Shown: positions 1 to 6,866 of the stretch, piece by piece
How positions within the stretch are numbered: position 1 is the stretch's first letter
How the letters are laid out: each line of letters starts with the position of its first letter
NCBI GenBank assembly: GCA_018971405.1
Contig: JAGXAX010000042.1
Span: 1 to 9,038, forward strand
Direction of reading: 5' to 3'
Source: Alphaproteobacteria bacterium
GTDB taxonomy: Bacteria; Pseudomonadota; Alphaproteobacteria; Micavibrionales; UBA2020
DNA length: 9,038 nt
Notes under the pieces: model-generated
What the model was told of the DNA's origin: nothing
The model's input: only the letters and a program-made list of their open reading frames with translations
The model's database searches: none
Program-made: the position numbers and the translations under genes

Positions 1-144
1 AAGCCCTGAAGAGCCCCTGCCGCCAGGCACCTGACAGTCGCCGTTGCTATTGAACGGAATGGGCGTCTCCGCTCGCAATCCAGCCCCCTGAAGATTGGGA
101 CCAGCCGGCAGATGCGGATTATACGGCCGCGGAAAGAAAGCCAT

Positions 145-1371
145 ATGGGATGGGTAGAACAATATCTTGGGATCAGTTTTCATCCGGGACCGATGCTGGT
201 CTTCGGCGTTTTTGTGCTGTTCGGTGTCTTGGGCGGCATCATCGCCAATCGGATTAGCTGGCTGCCCACGATTTCCGGTTTCATGGCGCTGGGGTTTCTC
301 ATTGGGCCTCACGGGCTATCCCTGGTGACGCGCGGGATGCTCCATGATTCCGCCGTACTGACAACGATTGCGATGGGCCTGATCCTGTACAAGCTGGGCT
401 GCGCCCTTCATCCGAAGGAGATGCTGTACTCCCGCAGCCTGATTTTGATGGCCCTTTTTGAGGTCTTCCTTTGCTTCGGGATCATTTTTTATATCATTCG
501 CGTTGCCGGATTCAGCATGCTTCATGCCTGGATAGTGGCGGCGATCGCCATTTCATCCTCTCCCGCCGTGCTCGTCCACGTCGCCGCCGAGATGCGCGCC
601 AAGGGCCCTGTGACGGATCGCGCGAAATCTCTTATCGCCATCAATAATTTCCTGTCGTTCATGCTGTTCAGCATGGCCATCCCGTACGCCATAGGGAAAT
701 CCGGCGGCATCGCGGTTACCAACGCCGTCGCCTACACCGTATACAGATTCGCAGGGGCGTTCGCCGCAGGCTTCCTCATCGCATGGATATCCGTGCGGCT
801 CGCGCGCATGCTGAAACCGCAGGACGAGCATTACAGGTTTTCCATCGTCATCGGGTCCATCACCCTCACTCTGGGGATTTGCAGGATGCTCGGTTTTTCC
901 GCCCTGCTCGCGCCTCTGGTACTGGGAAGCGCAACAAGATGGTTCGAGACATCCCGTCACAACCTGTCGCGCGTGACCCTCGGCGAAGGGGGCGACCTGT
1001 TTTTCATCATCCTGTTTGTGTTTGCAGGGGCCAAACTCAATCCGGCAATGGTTATATCAGCCGGCCTTCTGCCGGTGCTTCTCGTCATGGCGCGAGTCGG
1101 CGGAAAGGCGCTCGGCGTCTATGCCGCCGCGAAGCTGGACCAGAAGGCCGAAAAGCCGCGCGTTCTTTCAATATCCCTTCTCTTAATGCCTATGGCCAGC
1201 ATGGCGCTCGGGCTAGTTCTGACCGCCTCGCGCATCGTTCCGGACATGGCGCGCGAAATATCCGCAGTCATCATCGCTATGATTGCGATCCTAGAAACGA
1301 TCGGGCCGATCGCCACAAAAGAGGCGTTTTTGCTGTCAGGTGAAGCGGGGCTTGAAAATGAAGCCCCGTGA
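145..1371 (+). CDS. cation:proton antiporter-like integral membrane protein (Na+/H+ exchanger fold)
   Basis: The predicted product is a 408-residue, very hydrophobic protein with about 12-13 membrane segments (roughly 16-35, 41-58, 70-86, 98-120, 124-144, 160-183, 189-217, 232-249, 251-264, 285-299, 301-319, 340-361, 371-392). The segment order and the blocks ISSSPAVLVHVAAEMRAKG followed by VTDR, plus ETIGPIATKEAFLLSGE near the end, resemble bacterial monovalent cation:proton antiporters of the Na_H_Exchanger fold, which exchange protons for Na+ or K+ across the inner membrane. The transported ion cannot be read from the sequence. It is odd that the helix normally carrying an Asp-Asp or Asn-Asp pair reads AINNF (N167-N168), so proton coupling may differ. 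I prefer the ATG at 145 because GGAAAG at 131-136 lies 8 nt upstream. An in-frame ATG at 112 would add 11 residues but has no clear ribosome site. Its codons (ATA, GGG, TTT) are less GC-rich than those of the next genes. No C-terminal TrkA-N domain is present. Confidence 0.8.
   Translation: MGWVEQYLGISFHPGPMLVFGVFVLFGVLGGIIANRISWLPTISGFMALGFLIGPHGLSLVTRGMLHDSAVLTTIAMGLILYKLGCALHPKEMLYSRSLILMALFEVFLCFGIIFYIIRVAGFSMLHAWIVAAIAISSSPAVLVHVAAEMRAKGPVTDRAKSLIAINNFLSFMLFSMAIPYAIGKSGGIAVTNAVAYTVYRFAGAFAAGFLIAWISVRLARMLKPQDEHYRFSIVIGSITLTLGICRMLGFSALLAPLVLGSATRWFETSRHNLSRVTLGEGGDLFFIILFVFAGAKLNPAMVISAGLLPVLLVMARVGGKALGVYAAAKLDQKAEKPRVLSISLLLMPMASMALGLVLTASRIVPDMAREISAVIIAMIAILETIGPIATKEAFLLSGEAGLENEAP
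1346..1368 (+). terminator. GC-rich hairpin at the 3' end of the antiporter gene
   Basis: CGGGGCTT (1346-1353) and AAGCCCCG (1361-1368) form a perfect 8-bp inverted repeat around a 7-nt loop, with a possible extra G-U pair at 1345/1369. It lies over the last codons and stop codon (1369-1371) of the antiporter gene. The position suits a transcription end or mRNA 3' stabiliser. No T-run follows, so it is not a canonical intrinsic terminator and could act with Rho or simply be chance. Confidence 0.35.
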
Positions 1372-1382
1372 TTGGATGCCCC

Positions 1383-1390
1383 TGACGTCA
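1383..1390. promoter_or_regulatory. 8-bp palindrome TGACGTCA in the antiporter-pepN gap
   Basis: A perfect 8-bp palindrome lies 12 nt after the antiporter stop and about 45 bp upstream of the candidate pepN -35 box. Palindromes of this kind are typical half-sites or cores of dimeric regulators, but I cannot name a regulator, and 8-bp palindromes occur by chance. It is recorded because it is outside coding sequence. Confidence 0.2.
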
Positions 1391-1433
1391 CCCCTTTGAA
1401 ATCAACAATCATCCCATTCCGCCTCAAAACCCC

Positions 1434-1464
1434 GATTTAAATAAATCCGTTTTTATGCTACATT
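1434..1464 (+). promoter_or_regulatory. candidate sigma70-type promoter of the pepN unit, with overlapping AT-rich inverted repeat
   Basis: TTTAAA (1436-1441) and TACATT (1459-1464) each match 4 of 6 bases of the -35 and -10 consensus and are separated by exactly 17 bp. An alternative -10, TATGCT, is at 1454-1459 but lacks a matching -35. The -35 box lies inside a small inverted repeat, GATTT (1434-1438) and AAATC (1443-1447) with a 4-nt spacer, which could be an operator. This is the most AT-rich stretch of the gap and leaves a leader of about 40 nt before the pepN start. The call rests on consensus matching only. Confidence 0.35.
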
Positions 1465-1499
1465 CTGGATCGCGCCACTGCCTGAGTTTTATGAATAAC

Positions 1500-1504
1500 G
1501 GAGA
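1500..1504 (+). promoter_or_regulatory. ribosome binding site of pepN
   Basis: GGAGA ends 6 nt before the ATG at 1511, a near-ideal Shine-Dalgarno position that fixes the pepN start. Confidence 0.75.
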
Positions 1505-1510
1505 CAGCCC

Positions 1511-4102
1511 ATGTTCCGCACGGAAAACGCCCCGCAGACGAAATTTCTCAAAGACTACAAAAAGCCGGATTTCAAAATCGACAGCATTCATCTCGATTTC
1601 AACATCCGCGACGGCGCGACGACCGTCACCGCCACGACGAAATTCAGGCGCGTCAACCCGCAGGCGCGGGACCTCGTGCTCGACGGGCAGAACATGACTC
1701 TCAAGTCCGTCGCGCTTGACGGCGCGGCGCTCTCCTCCAACCGCTTCACCGCCGACGACGATCATCTCACCGTCTCGGACGTGCCGGACAGTTGCACGCT
1801 CGAAACCGTCACCGAAATATGCCCTGAAAAAAACACCGCGCTCGAAGGGCTTTACAGCTCCGGCGGCAACTACTGCACGCAGTGCGAGCCAGAGGGCTTC
1901 CGCAAGATCACCTATTGTCTCGACCGCCCCGACGTGATGACGACTTTCACCGTGCGTATCGAGGCGGACAAGAAGAAATGCCCCATCCTGCTCTCCAACG
2001 GCAACTGCACCGGCAAGGGCGAGCTGGGCGGTGGGCGGGATTTCGCCGTGTGGCACGATCCCTTCCCCAAGCCGTGCTATCTGTTCGCGCTGGTCGCGGG
2101 CGATCTCGCCACCGTGCACGACACCTTCGCCACCATGAGCGGGCGCAAGGTCGATCTCTACATCCACGTCAACCGCGGCAACGAGGGGAAATGCGCGCAC
2201 GCCATGGAATCGCTCAAAAAGGCGATGAAATGGGACGAGGAAAAATACGGCCGCGAATACGACCTCGACCTCTTCAACATCGTCGCCGTCAACGATTTCA
2301 ACTTCGGCGCGATGGAGAACAAGAGCCTCAACATCTTCAACGCGCGCCTCGTGCTGGCGAAGCCGGAAACGGCGACCGACGCCGATTTCCTCTCCATCGA
2401 GGGCGTCGTCGCGCACGAATATTTCCACAACTGGACGGGCAACCGCATCACCTGCCGCGACTGGTTCCAGCTCTCGCTCAAAGAAGGCCTGACCGTCTTC
2501 CGCGACCAGAGTTTCTCCGCCGACATGAACGCCGCCGACGTTTGCCGCATCGAGGACGTCGACCAGCTCCGCAACATGCAGTTCGCCGAGGACTCAGGCC
2601 CGATGGCGCACCCCATCCGCCCCGACAATTACATCGAGATCAACAATTTCTACACGCCGACCGTCTACGAAAAGGGCGCGGAAGTCATCCGCATGATGCA
2701 CACGCTGCTGGGCGCGGAAAACTACCGCAGGGGCACGGATCTTTATTTCAAGCGTCATGACGGGCAGGCCGTCACCTGCGACGATTTCGTGCAGTGCATG
2801 CAGGACGCCTCGGGCGTCGATCTTTCGCAGTTCAGGCTGTGGTATTCACAGGCCGGCACGCCCGAGATCTCCGTCGCCGACAGCTACGACGATCTCAAGA
2901 AAATCTACACGCTGACGCTGACGCAGCACATCCCCGACACCGCCGGTCAAACGGGCAAAAATCCGATGCACATGCCGGTGCTGGTCGGGCTGCTCGGCAA
3001 CGACGGGCGCGACCTGCTGCCGGAAAAGACCCGCCTGCTCCACCTGCGCGCGCGGCAGGAGACTTTCTTCTTCGAGAACGTGCGCGAAAGGCCGGTGCCG
3101 TCGGTGCTCCGGCAGTTCTCCGCGCCGGTGAAGCTGAAGACGCAGCTTTCCGACGGCGACCTGCTCTTCCTCATGGCGCACGATTCCGACGGCTTCAACC
3201 GCCGCGAGGCGGGACAGACCTACCTGCAGCGGCTGATCCTTTCCAGACCGCACCGCCTGCCGGAAGCGCTTTACGACGCCTTCGGCAAGCTGATCGCCGA
3301 CAAGGCCGCCGACAGGGCGCTGATCGCCAAGGCGCTGACGCTGCCGTCGGAAAGCTATCTCGCGCAATTGCAGGACGTGATCGACGTCGACGGCGTGCAC
3401 GCGGCGCGGAAGCTCATCCTCTCCGGCATCGGCAAAAAATATCTCGCCGAACTGCAAAAGCTTTACGAAGAGAACATGGATAGCGGCCCCTACTCCGTTG
3501 CGCCCGCATCCGTCGGCCGGCGTAGCCTCAAGAACACCGCTCTCCGCTACATTCTGGCGGCGGACGCAAGCCTCGGCGCGGCGCTGGCGGCGGCACAATA
3601 TAAAACCGCCGGAAACATGACCGACAAGGTCGCAGCCCTCGTCATCCTCGGCGACGCGAAGACGGCCGCCGCGGCGGAAGCCTTCGCCGATTTCTACAAA
3701 ACATGGAAAGCCGACCCGCTGGTGATCGACAAATGGTTCGGCCTGCAGGCCGTCGCCGACCGCGCCGACGCGCCCGAAGTCGTCACCCTTCTGCTGCAGC
3801 ATCCCGATTTTACCTATAAGAATCCCAACCGCCTGCGCGCGCTGATCGGCAACTTCGCCGCCGGCAACCCCAAATGGTTCCACCGCGACGACGGCGCGGG
3901 CTACAGGATTCTGGCCGAAACGGTCATCCGCCTCAACGCCATCAACCCTTCCACCGCCGCGCGGCTGCTCACGCCGCTCCGCCAGTGGCGCAAATACGAC
4001 GCAGAAAGAAAGCTCTTGATGGAGAATGAATTAAAACGCATCCTGTCGGAGAAGGATATTTCCAACGACGTGTACGAAATTGTCTCAAAAAGCCTGAAAT
4101 GA
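1511..4102 (+). CDS. pepN: aminopeptidase N, M1 family zinc metallopeptidase
   Basis: This 863-residue protein (E. coli PepN has 870) removes N-terminal amino acids from peptides in the cytosol during peptide turnover. The exopeptidase motif GAMEN is at 266-270, and the zinc site HEYFH is at 302-306 with the third ligand E325 exactly 19 residues after the second His (HExxH-x18-E). The transition-state tyrosine is Y386, in VYEKGAEVIRM, and a substrate-pocket Glu equivalent to E. coli Glu121 is E126, in CTQCEPEGFR. The C-terminal helical domain is complete, ending in a DVYEIVSKSLK-type tail. The offset to E. coli numbering is a steady +5 across the catalytic region. One active-site neighbour differs: the residue before GAMEN is F265, whereas E. 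coli has Met260, which shapes substrate access. No signal peptide is seen, consistent with a cytosolic enzyme. The gene is first in a coupled three-gene unit and overlaps the next by ATGA. Confidence 0.97.
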   Translation: MFRTENAPQTKFLKDYKKPDFKIDSIHLDFNIRDGATTVTATTKFRRVNPQARDLVLDGQNMTLKSVALDGAALSSNRFTADDDHLTVSDVPDSCTLETVTEICPEKNTALEGLYSSGGNYCTQCEPEGFRKITYCLDRPDVMTTFTVRIEADKKKCPILLSNGNCTGKGELGGGRDFAVWHDPFPKPCYLFALVAGDLATVHDTFATMSGRKVDLYIHVNRGNEGKCAHAMESLKKAMKWDEEKYGREYDLDLFNIVAVNDFNFGAMENKSLNIFNARLVLAKPETATDADFLSIEGVVAHEYFHNWTGNRITCRDWFQLSLKEGLTVFRDQSFSADMNAADVCRIEDVDQLRNMQFAEDSGPMAHPIRPDNYIEINNFYTPTVYEKGAEVIRMMHTLLGAENYRRGTDLYFKRHDGQAVTCDDFVQCMQDASGVDLSQFRLWYSQAGTPEISVADSYDDLKKIYTLTLTQHIPDTAGQTGKNPMHMPVLVGLLGNDGRDLLPEKTRLLHLRARQETFFFENVRERPVPSVLRQFSAPVKLKTQLSDGDLLFLMAHDSDGFNRREAGQTYLQRLILSRPHRLPEALYDAFGKLIADKAADRALIAKALTLPSESYLAQLQDVIDVDGVHAARKLILSGIGKKYLAELQKLYEENMDSGPYSVAPASVGRRSLKNTALRYILAADASLGAALAAAQYKTAGNMTDKVAALVILGDAKTAAAAEAFADFYKTWKADPLVIDKWFGLQAVADRADAPEVVTLLLQHPDFTYKNPNRLRALIGNFAAGNPKWFHRDDGAGYRILAETVIRLNAINPSTAARLLTPLRQWRKYDAERKLLMENELKRILSEKDISNDVYEIVSKSLK

Positions 4103-4830
4103 CCGATTTGCCGCAAACTTGCCGGATCTGCCACGCCCCCTTCGACGGCATGCCGATGGGCAGCAAGAACGACTTCACCTTCTCCGCCTGCAAGGCCTGC
4201 GGCTCGATCCTCGCCAGCCCGTGGCCGACGCAGGAGGAACTCGACGCCTTCTTCGGCGAGATCCAGCCGGAGATCGTCCACGTGCCGAATCCCGAAGGCC
4301 GCATCTGGCGTCACCAAAAGCACATCAAACGAATCTGCGCCGACGGGACGGGCAAGCGTTTCCTCGACGTCGCGGCGCGGCAGGGCTATGCCGTCCTCGC
4401 GGCGCGGAAGCTCGGCTTTCAGGCAAAAGGCATCGACTCCCACGCCTTCTTCGCCGCCTTCGCGCGCGACAAGTACGAGCCGCATCTCGTCGAGCACGAA
4501 ACCGCGCAGGCCGCCGCCGCGCGCGGCGAGCAGGCCGACCTCATCTACGTCACCGAAGGCTTTTGCGAGCAGCCCGACCCCGAAGGCACCATGGCCGCGC
4601 TTGCAAAGATGCTCGCGCCCAAAGGCAAAATCTACATTCAGGAACCGGACGGCAACCACCTGCGCCTGCCCGCCAACTTCCCGCGCTGGGACTTCGTCGA
4701 GCCGCCGCTGAACTTCTGCTACCCCTCCAAAAAAGGCATGGCCGCGCTGCTCGACCGCCACGGCCTCAAGGTCGAGAAAAGATTTCTCTCCTGGACGCCG
4801 TTTTTGCGGCTGGTGGCGGTGCGCAAATGA
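4099..4830 (+). CDS. zinc-ribbon class I SAM-dependent methyltransferase-like protein (Methyltransf_23 type)
   Basis: The 243-residue product starts with a zinc-ribbon-like pair CRIC (C8, C11) and CKAC (C31, C34), then a Rossmann-type region: FLDVAARQG (88-96) as motif I, the acidic residue D113 in KGIDSHAFF, ADLIYVTEGF (146-155) at the motif II strand, and a final LLDRHGLKVEKRFL unit typical of Methyltransf_23 proteins. Such proteins methylate small molecules or glycans using SAM; the substrate is unknown here. Motif I usually reads D-x-G-x-G-x-G, but here the first two glycines are Ala, so SAM binding could be weakened or lost. The start ATG lies in the ATGA overlap with pepN, and the gene ends in another ATGA overlap with the next gene, so all three are probably translated together. 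It has no signal peptide or membrane segment. The fold is fairly sure and the activity is not. Confidence 0.75.
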   Translation: MTDLPQTCRICHAPFDGMPMGSKNDFTFSACKACGSILASPWPTQEELDAFFGEIQPEIVHVPNPEGRIWRHQKHIKRICADGTGKRFLDVAARQGYAVLAARKLGFQAKGIDSHAFFAAFARDKYEPHLVEHETAQAAAARGEQADLIYVTEGFCEQPDPEGTMAALAKMLAPKGKIYIQEPDGNHLRLPANFPRWDFVEPPLNFCYPSKKGMAALLDRHGLKVEKRFLSWTPFLRLVAVRK

Positions 4831-5585
4831 GCGCCGCGCCCGCGCCCGCGACCGCCGCCATCCTCATCATCGGCAACGAGATCCTCTCCGGCCGGACGCA
4901 GGACGTGAACGTCAAATTCATCGCCGAACGGCTGGCGGCGCGCGGCATCAGGCTTTGCGAGGTCCGCGTCGTGCCGGATGACGAGGACGCCGTCGTCTCG
5001 GCCGTGCGGGCGCTTTCGGGCGCTTACACTTACGTCTTTTCCACCGGCGGCATCGGCCCCACGCACGACGACATCACCGCCGCCTGCATGGCCAAGGCTT
5101 TCGGCACGGTACTGGAAATCAACGCCGAGGCGAAGGCCCGCATGAGCGCCTGTTACGCATCGAAAGGCGCCGTGATGACCGAAGGCCGCCTGCGCATGGC
5201 GCGTATCCCCGCGGGCGCGGCGCTGGTCGACAATCCCGTCTCCGCCGCGCCGGGATTCAAAATCGAAAACGTCTACGTGATGGCGGGCATTCCGGACATC
5301 ATGCAGGCGATGTTCTTGTCGCTGGAGCCGGAACTCGCGCAAGGCCAGCCCGTGCTGAGCCGCAGCGTCTCCGGAAAAATGCGCGAAAGCGAGATCGCGG
5401 CCGCGCTGGAAGACATCCAGAACCGGCATCCCGACGTCGAGATCGGCAGCTACCCCGCGATGGGCAGGGCCGAGCCGCACGTCAGCCTCGTTTTGCGCGC
5501 GACCGACGAAAAAAAGCTCGCCGCCGCGACGGAAGAGGTTCTGGAGATGGCGAAGGGGTTTGATAAGGAGGCGAAAGAAGCCTGA
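4827..5585 (+). CDS. CinA-like competence/damage-inducible protein, MoaB/MogA-type molybdopterin-binding domain only
   Basis: The predicted product is 252 residues. IIGNEILSG (14-22) and the signature STGGIGPTHDDIT (72-84) identify the molybdopterin-binding fold shared by MoaB, MogA and the N-terminal half of CinA. RMARIPAGA (123-131), NPVSAAPGF (136-144) and VMAGIP (151-156) match CinA more than MoaB/MogA. In longer CinA proteins this domain can hydrolyse ADP-ribose and is joined to a C-terminal nicotinamide-nucleotide amidase. Here the amidase domain is absent and the protein ends after a short alpha/beta extension. That short form is common in alphaproteobacteria, so it is not evidence of truncation. 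The start ATG at 4827 sits in the ATGA overlap with the methyltransferase stop; the frame is open further upstream, but only as an out-of-frame shadow of that gene. Its biochemical role is unproven: nucleotide pyrophosphatase-like or molybdopterin-related activity are both possible. Confidence 0.9.
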   Translation: MSAAPAPATAAILIIGNEILSGRTQDVNVKFIAERLAARGIRLCEVRVVPDDEDAVVSAVRALSGAYTYVFSTGGIGPTHDDITAACMAKAFGTVLEINAEAKARMSACYASKGAVMTEGRLRMARIPAGAALVDNPVSAAPGFKIENVYVMAGIPDIMQAMFLSLEPELAQGQPVLSRSVSGKMRESEIAAALEDIQNRHPDVEIGSYPAMGRAEPHVSLVLRATDEKKLAAATEEVLEMAKGFDKEAKEA

Positions 5586-5639
5586 CCCGCGCGCCCTTGA
5601 CGGATTCCGCGCTTCAGGAGCTCTTCTCCCCTGCGACGT
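5586..5639. other. convergent intergenic gap between the cinA-like gene and pgk
   Basis: These 54 bp separate the stops of two convergent units. I see only a weak hairpin (CAGGAG and CCCCTG with one A-C mismatch) and no T-run on either strand. No terminator can be supported. Confidence 0.6.
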
Positions 5640-6866
5640 TCAGGCGCATTTTGAAATGTTATCTTTCAGCGCGCGCACGCCCGGCAGGTCCTTGCCTTCG
5701 AGCCATTCGAGGAAGGCGCCGCCCGCGGTCGAAACATAAGTCAATTTGTCTTCCACGCCCGCGTGCGCCAGCGCGGCGACGGTATCGCCCCCGCCCGCGA
5801 CGCTGACGAGCTTGCCTTGCGCCGTAAGATCGGCGACGATCTTCGCCAGCGCGGTCGTGCCCGCGTCGAACGGCGCGATCTCGAACGCGCCGAGCGGGCC
5901 GTTCCACAAGACCGTTTTGGCGAGGCGCAACTGGTCGGCAATCACCGCGACGGAGCCGCGGCCGATGTCGAGCACCATGCCGTCGGCGGGGATGGCATCC
6001 AGCGCGACGGTCTCGCATTTCGCGCCCGCCCTGAATTCCTTCGCCACGACGCCGTCCACCGGCAGGCAGATTTTGCAGCCGTGTCCCTTCGCCGCCATGA
6101 CGATGTCGAGCGCCTGCGCCGCCATGTCCTTCTCGCACAGCGATTTGCCGACATCCGTGCCAAGCGCGTTCAAAAAGGTGTTGGCCATGCCGCCGCCCAG
6201 CACCAGCACGTCGATTTTCGCGACGAGGTTGTTGAGCAGGTCGAGCTTGGTGGAAATCTTCGCGCCGCCGACCAGCGCCACCACCGGCCGCCGCGGATTT
6301 TCAAGCGCCTTGCCGAGCGCCGCGAGTTCCGCCTCCATCAGCCGTCCGGCATAGGCGGGGAGCAGTTTCGCCAGCGCGTGCGTCGTCGCGTGGGCGCGGT
6401 GCGCGGCGGAAAAGGCGTCGTTGACATACACATCCCCGAGCGCGGCGATTTTTTTGGCGAAGACGACGTCGTCTTTTTCCTCTTCCGCGTAAAAGCGCAC
6501 GTTTTCGAGCAACAAAACGTCGCCCGCCTTCATTCCGGCGATCGCCGCCTTCGGCACATCGCCGATGCAATCTTCCGCAAACGCGACGGGTTTTTCCAGC
6601 GCGTCGCTGACCGCAGCGCAGACCGGCGCGAGCGAGAACGCAGGGTCTTTCTTGCCTTTCGGGCGACCGAAGTGCGAGAGCAGGACGATTTTCGCGCCCT
6701 TCCCCGCCAGTTCGCGGATGGTCGGCACGAGGCGCGTGATGCGCGTCAGGTCGGTGACTTTTCCGTCCTGCATCGGCACGTTGAGGTCGGCGCGCAGCAG
6801 AACCACCTTGTCCTTGCAGGACAGATCGTCAAGCGTCCTCGGGCCATGCTTTTCAGGGGAAGTCAT
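5640..6866 (-). CDS. pgk: phosphoglycerate kinase
   Basis: The 408-residue enzyme transfers phosphate between 1,3-bisphosphoglycerate and ADP in glycolysis and gluconeogenesis, in the cytosol. Family blocks appear in order: RADLNVP (25-31), SHFGRPKG (64-71), ENVRF (121-125), [13 protein letters not shown] (149-161), GGAKISTKL (200-208), WNGPLGAFE (321-329), GGGDTVAA (358-365) and [14 protein letters not shown] (379-392). Length and both domains are complete. The start is the ATG at 6864-6866, preceded by GGAAAAG (6874-6880) at 7-nt spacing. That ribosome site lies inside the end of the PagL-like gene, whose stop is at 6853-6855, giving a 14-bp overlap and probable coupling. The usual glycolytic neighbours gap, tpi or fba are not adjacent in this window, so the pairing with an envelope gene is unusual. 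The N-terminus is slightly longer than in many homologues (SPEKHGP before RTLDDL). Confidence 0.98.
   Translation of the reverse strand: MTSPEKHGPRTLDDLSCKDKVVLLRADLNVPMQDGKVTDLTRITRLVPTIRELAGKGAKIVLLSHFGRPKGKKDPAFSLAPVCAAVSDALEKPVAFAEDCIGDVPKAAIAGMKAGDVLLLENVRFYAEEEKDDVVFAKKIAALGDVYVNDAFSAAHRAHATTHALAKLLPAYAGRLMEAELAALGKALENPRRPVVALVGGAKISTKLDLLNNLVAKIDVLVLGGGMANTFLNALGTDVGKSLCEKDMAAQALDIVMAAKGHGCKICLPVDGVVAKEFRAGAKCETVALDAIPADGMVLDIGRGSVAVIADQLRLAKTVLWNGPLGAFEIAPFDAGTTALAKIVADLTAQGKLVSVAGGGDTVAALAHAGVEDKLTYVSTAGGAFLEWLEGKDLPGVRALKDNISKCA

Noticed and set aside
112..144. ATG at 112 as the antiporter start
   Set aside because: It has no ribosome site, and the extra 11 residues are highly basic; the ATG at 145 has GGAAAG at proper spacing. 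It is not fully excluded.
1424..2428. Long minus-strand open frame opposite the first third of pepN
   Set aside because: It is antisense to conserved PepN coding sequence including the zinc site, is rich in Val, Glu, Arg and His as expected of a GC-rich shadow frame, and shows no family motif.
2846..3883. Long minus-strand open frame opposite the pepN C-terminal half
   Set aside because: It is a shadow of pepN codon structure; the translation is Arg/Gly/Val-rich with no recognisable domain.
3901..4761. Minus-strand open frame opposite the pepN end and the methyltransferase
   Set aside because: It spans the junction of two well-supported genes and has low-complexity shadow composition.
4119..4826. 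Upstream extension of the CinA-like frame through the methyltransferase gene
   Set aside because: The extension is an Arg-rich shadow; the CinA family begins a few residues before IIGNEILSG, matching the ATG at 4827.
4827..5585. CinA-like gene as a truncated pseudogene lacking the amidase domain
   Set aside because: The short form is a common stand-alone type in alphaproteobacteria, the frame ends cleanly, and no remnant amidase sequence follows.
5611..5634. Hairpin in the convergent gap as a bidirectional terminator
   Set aside because: The stem is only six pairs with one mismatch and no T-run follows on either strand.
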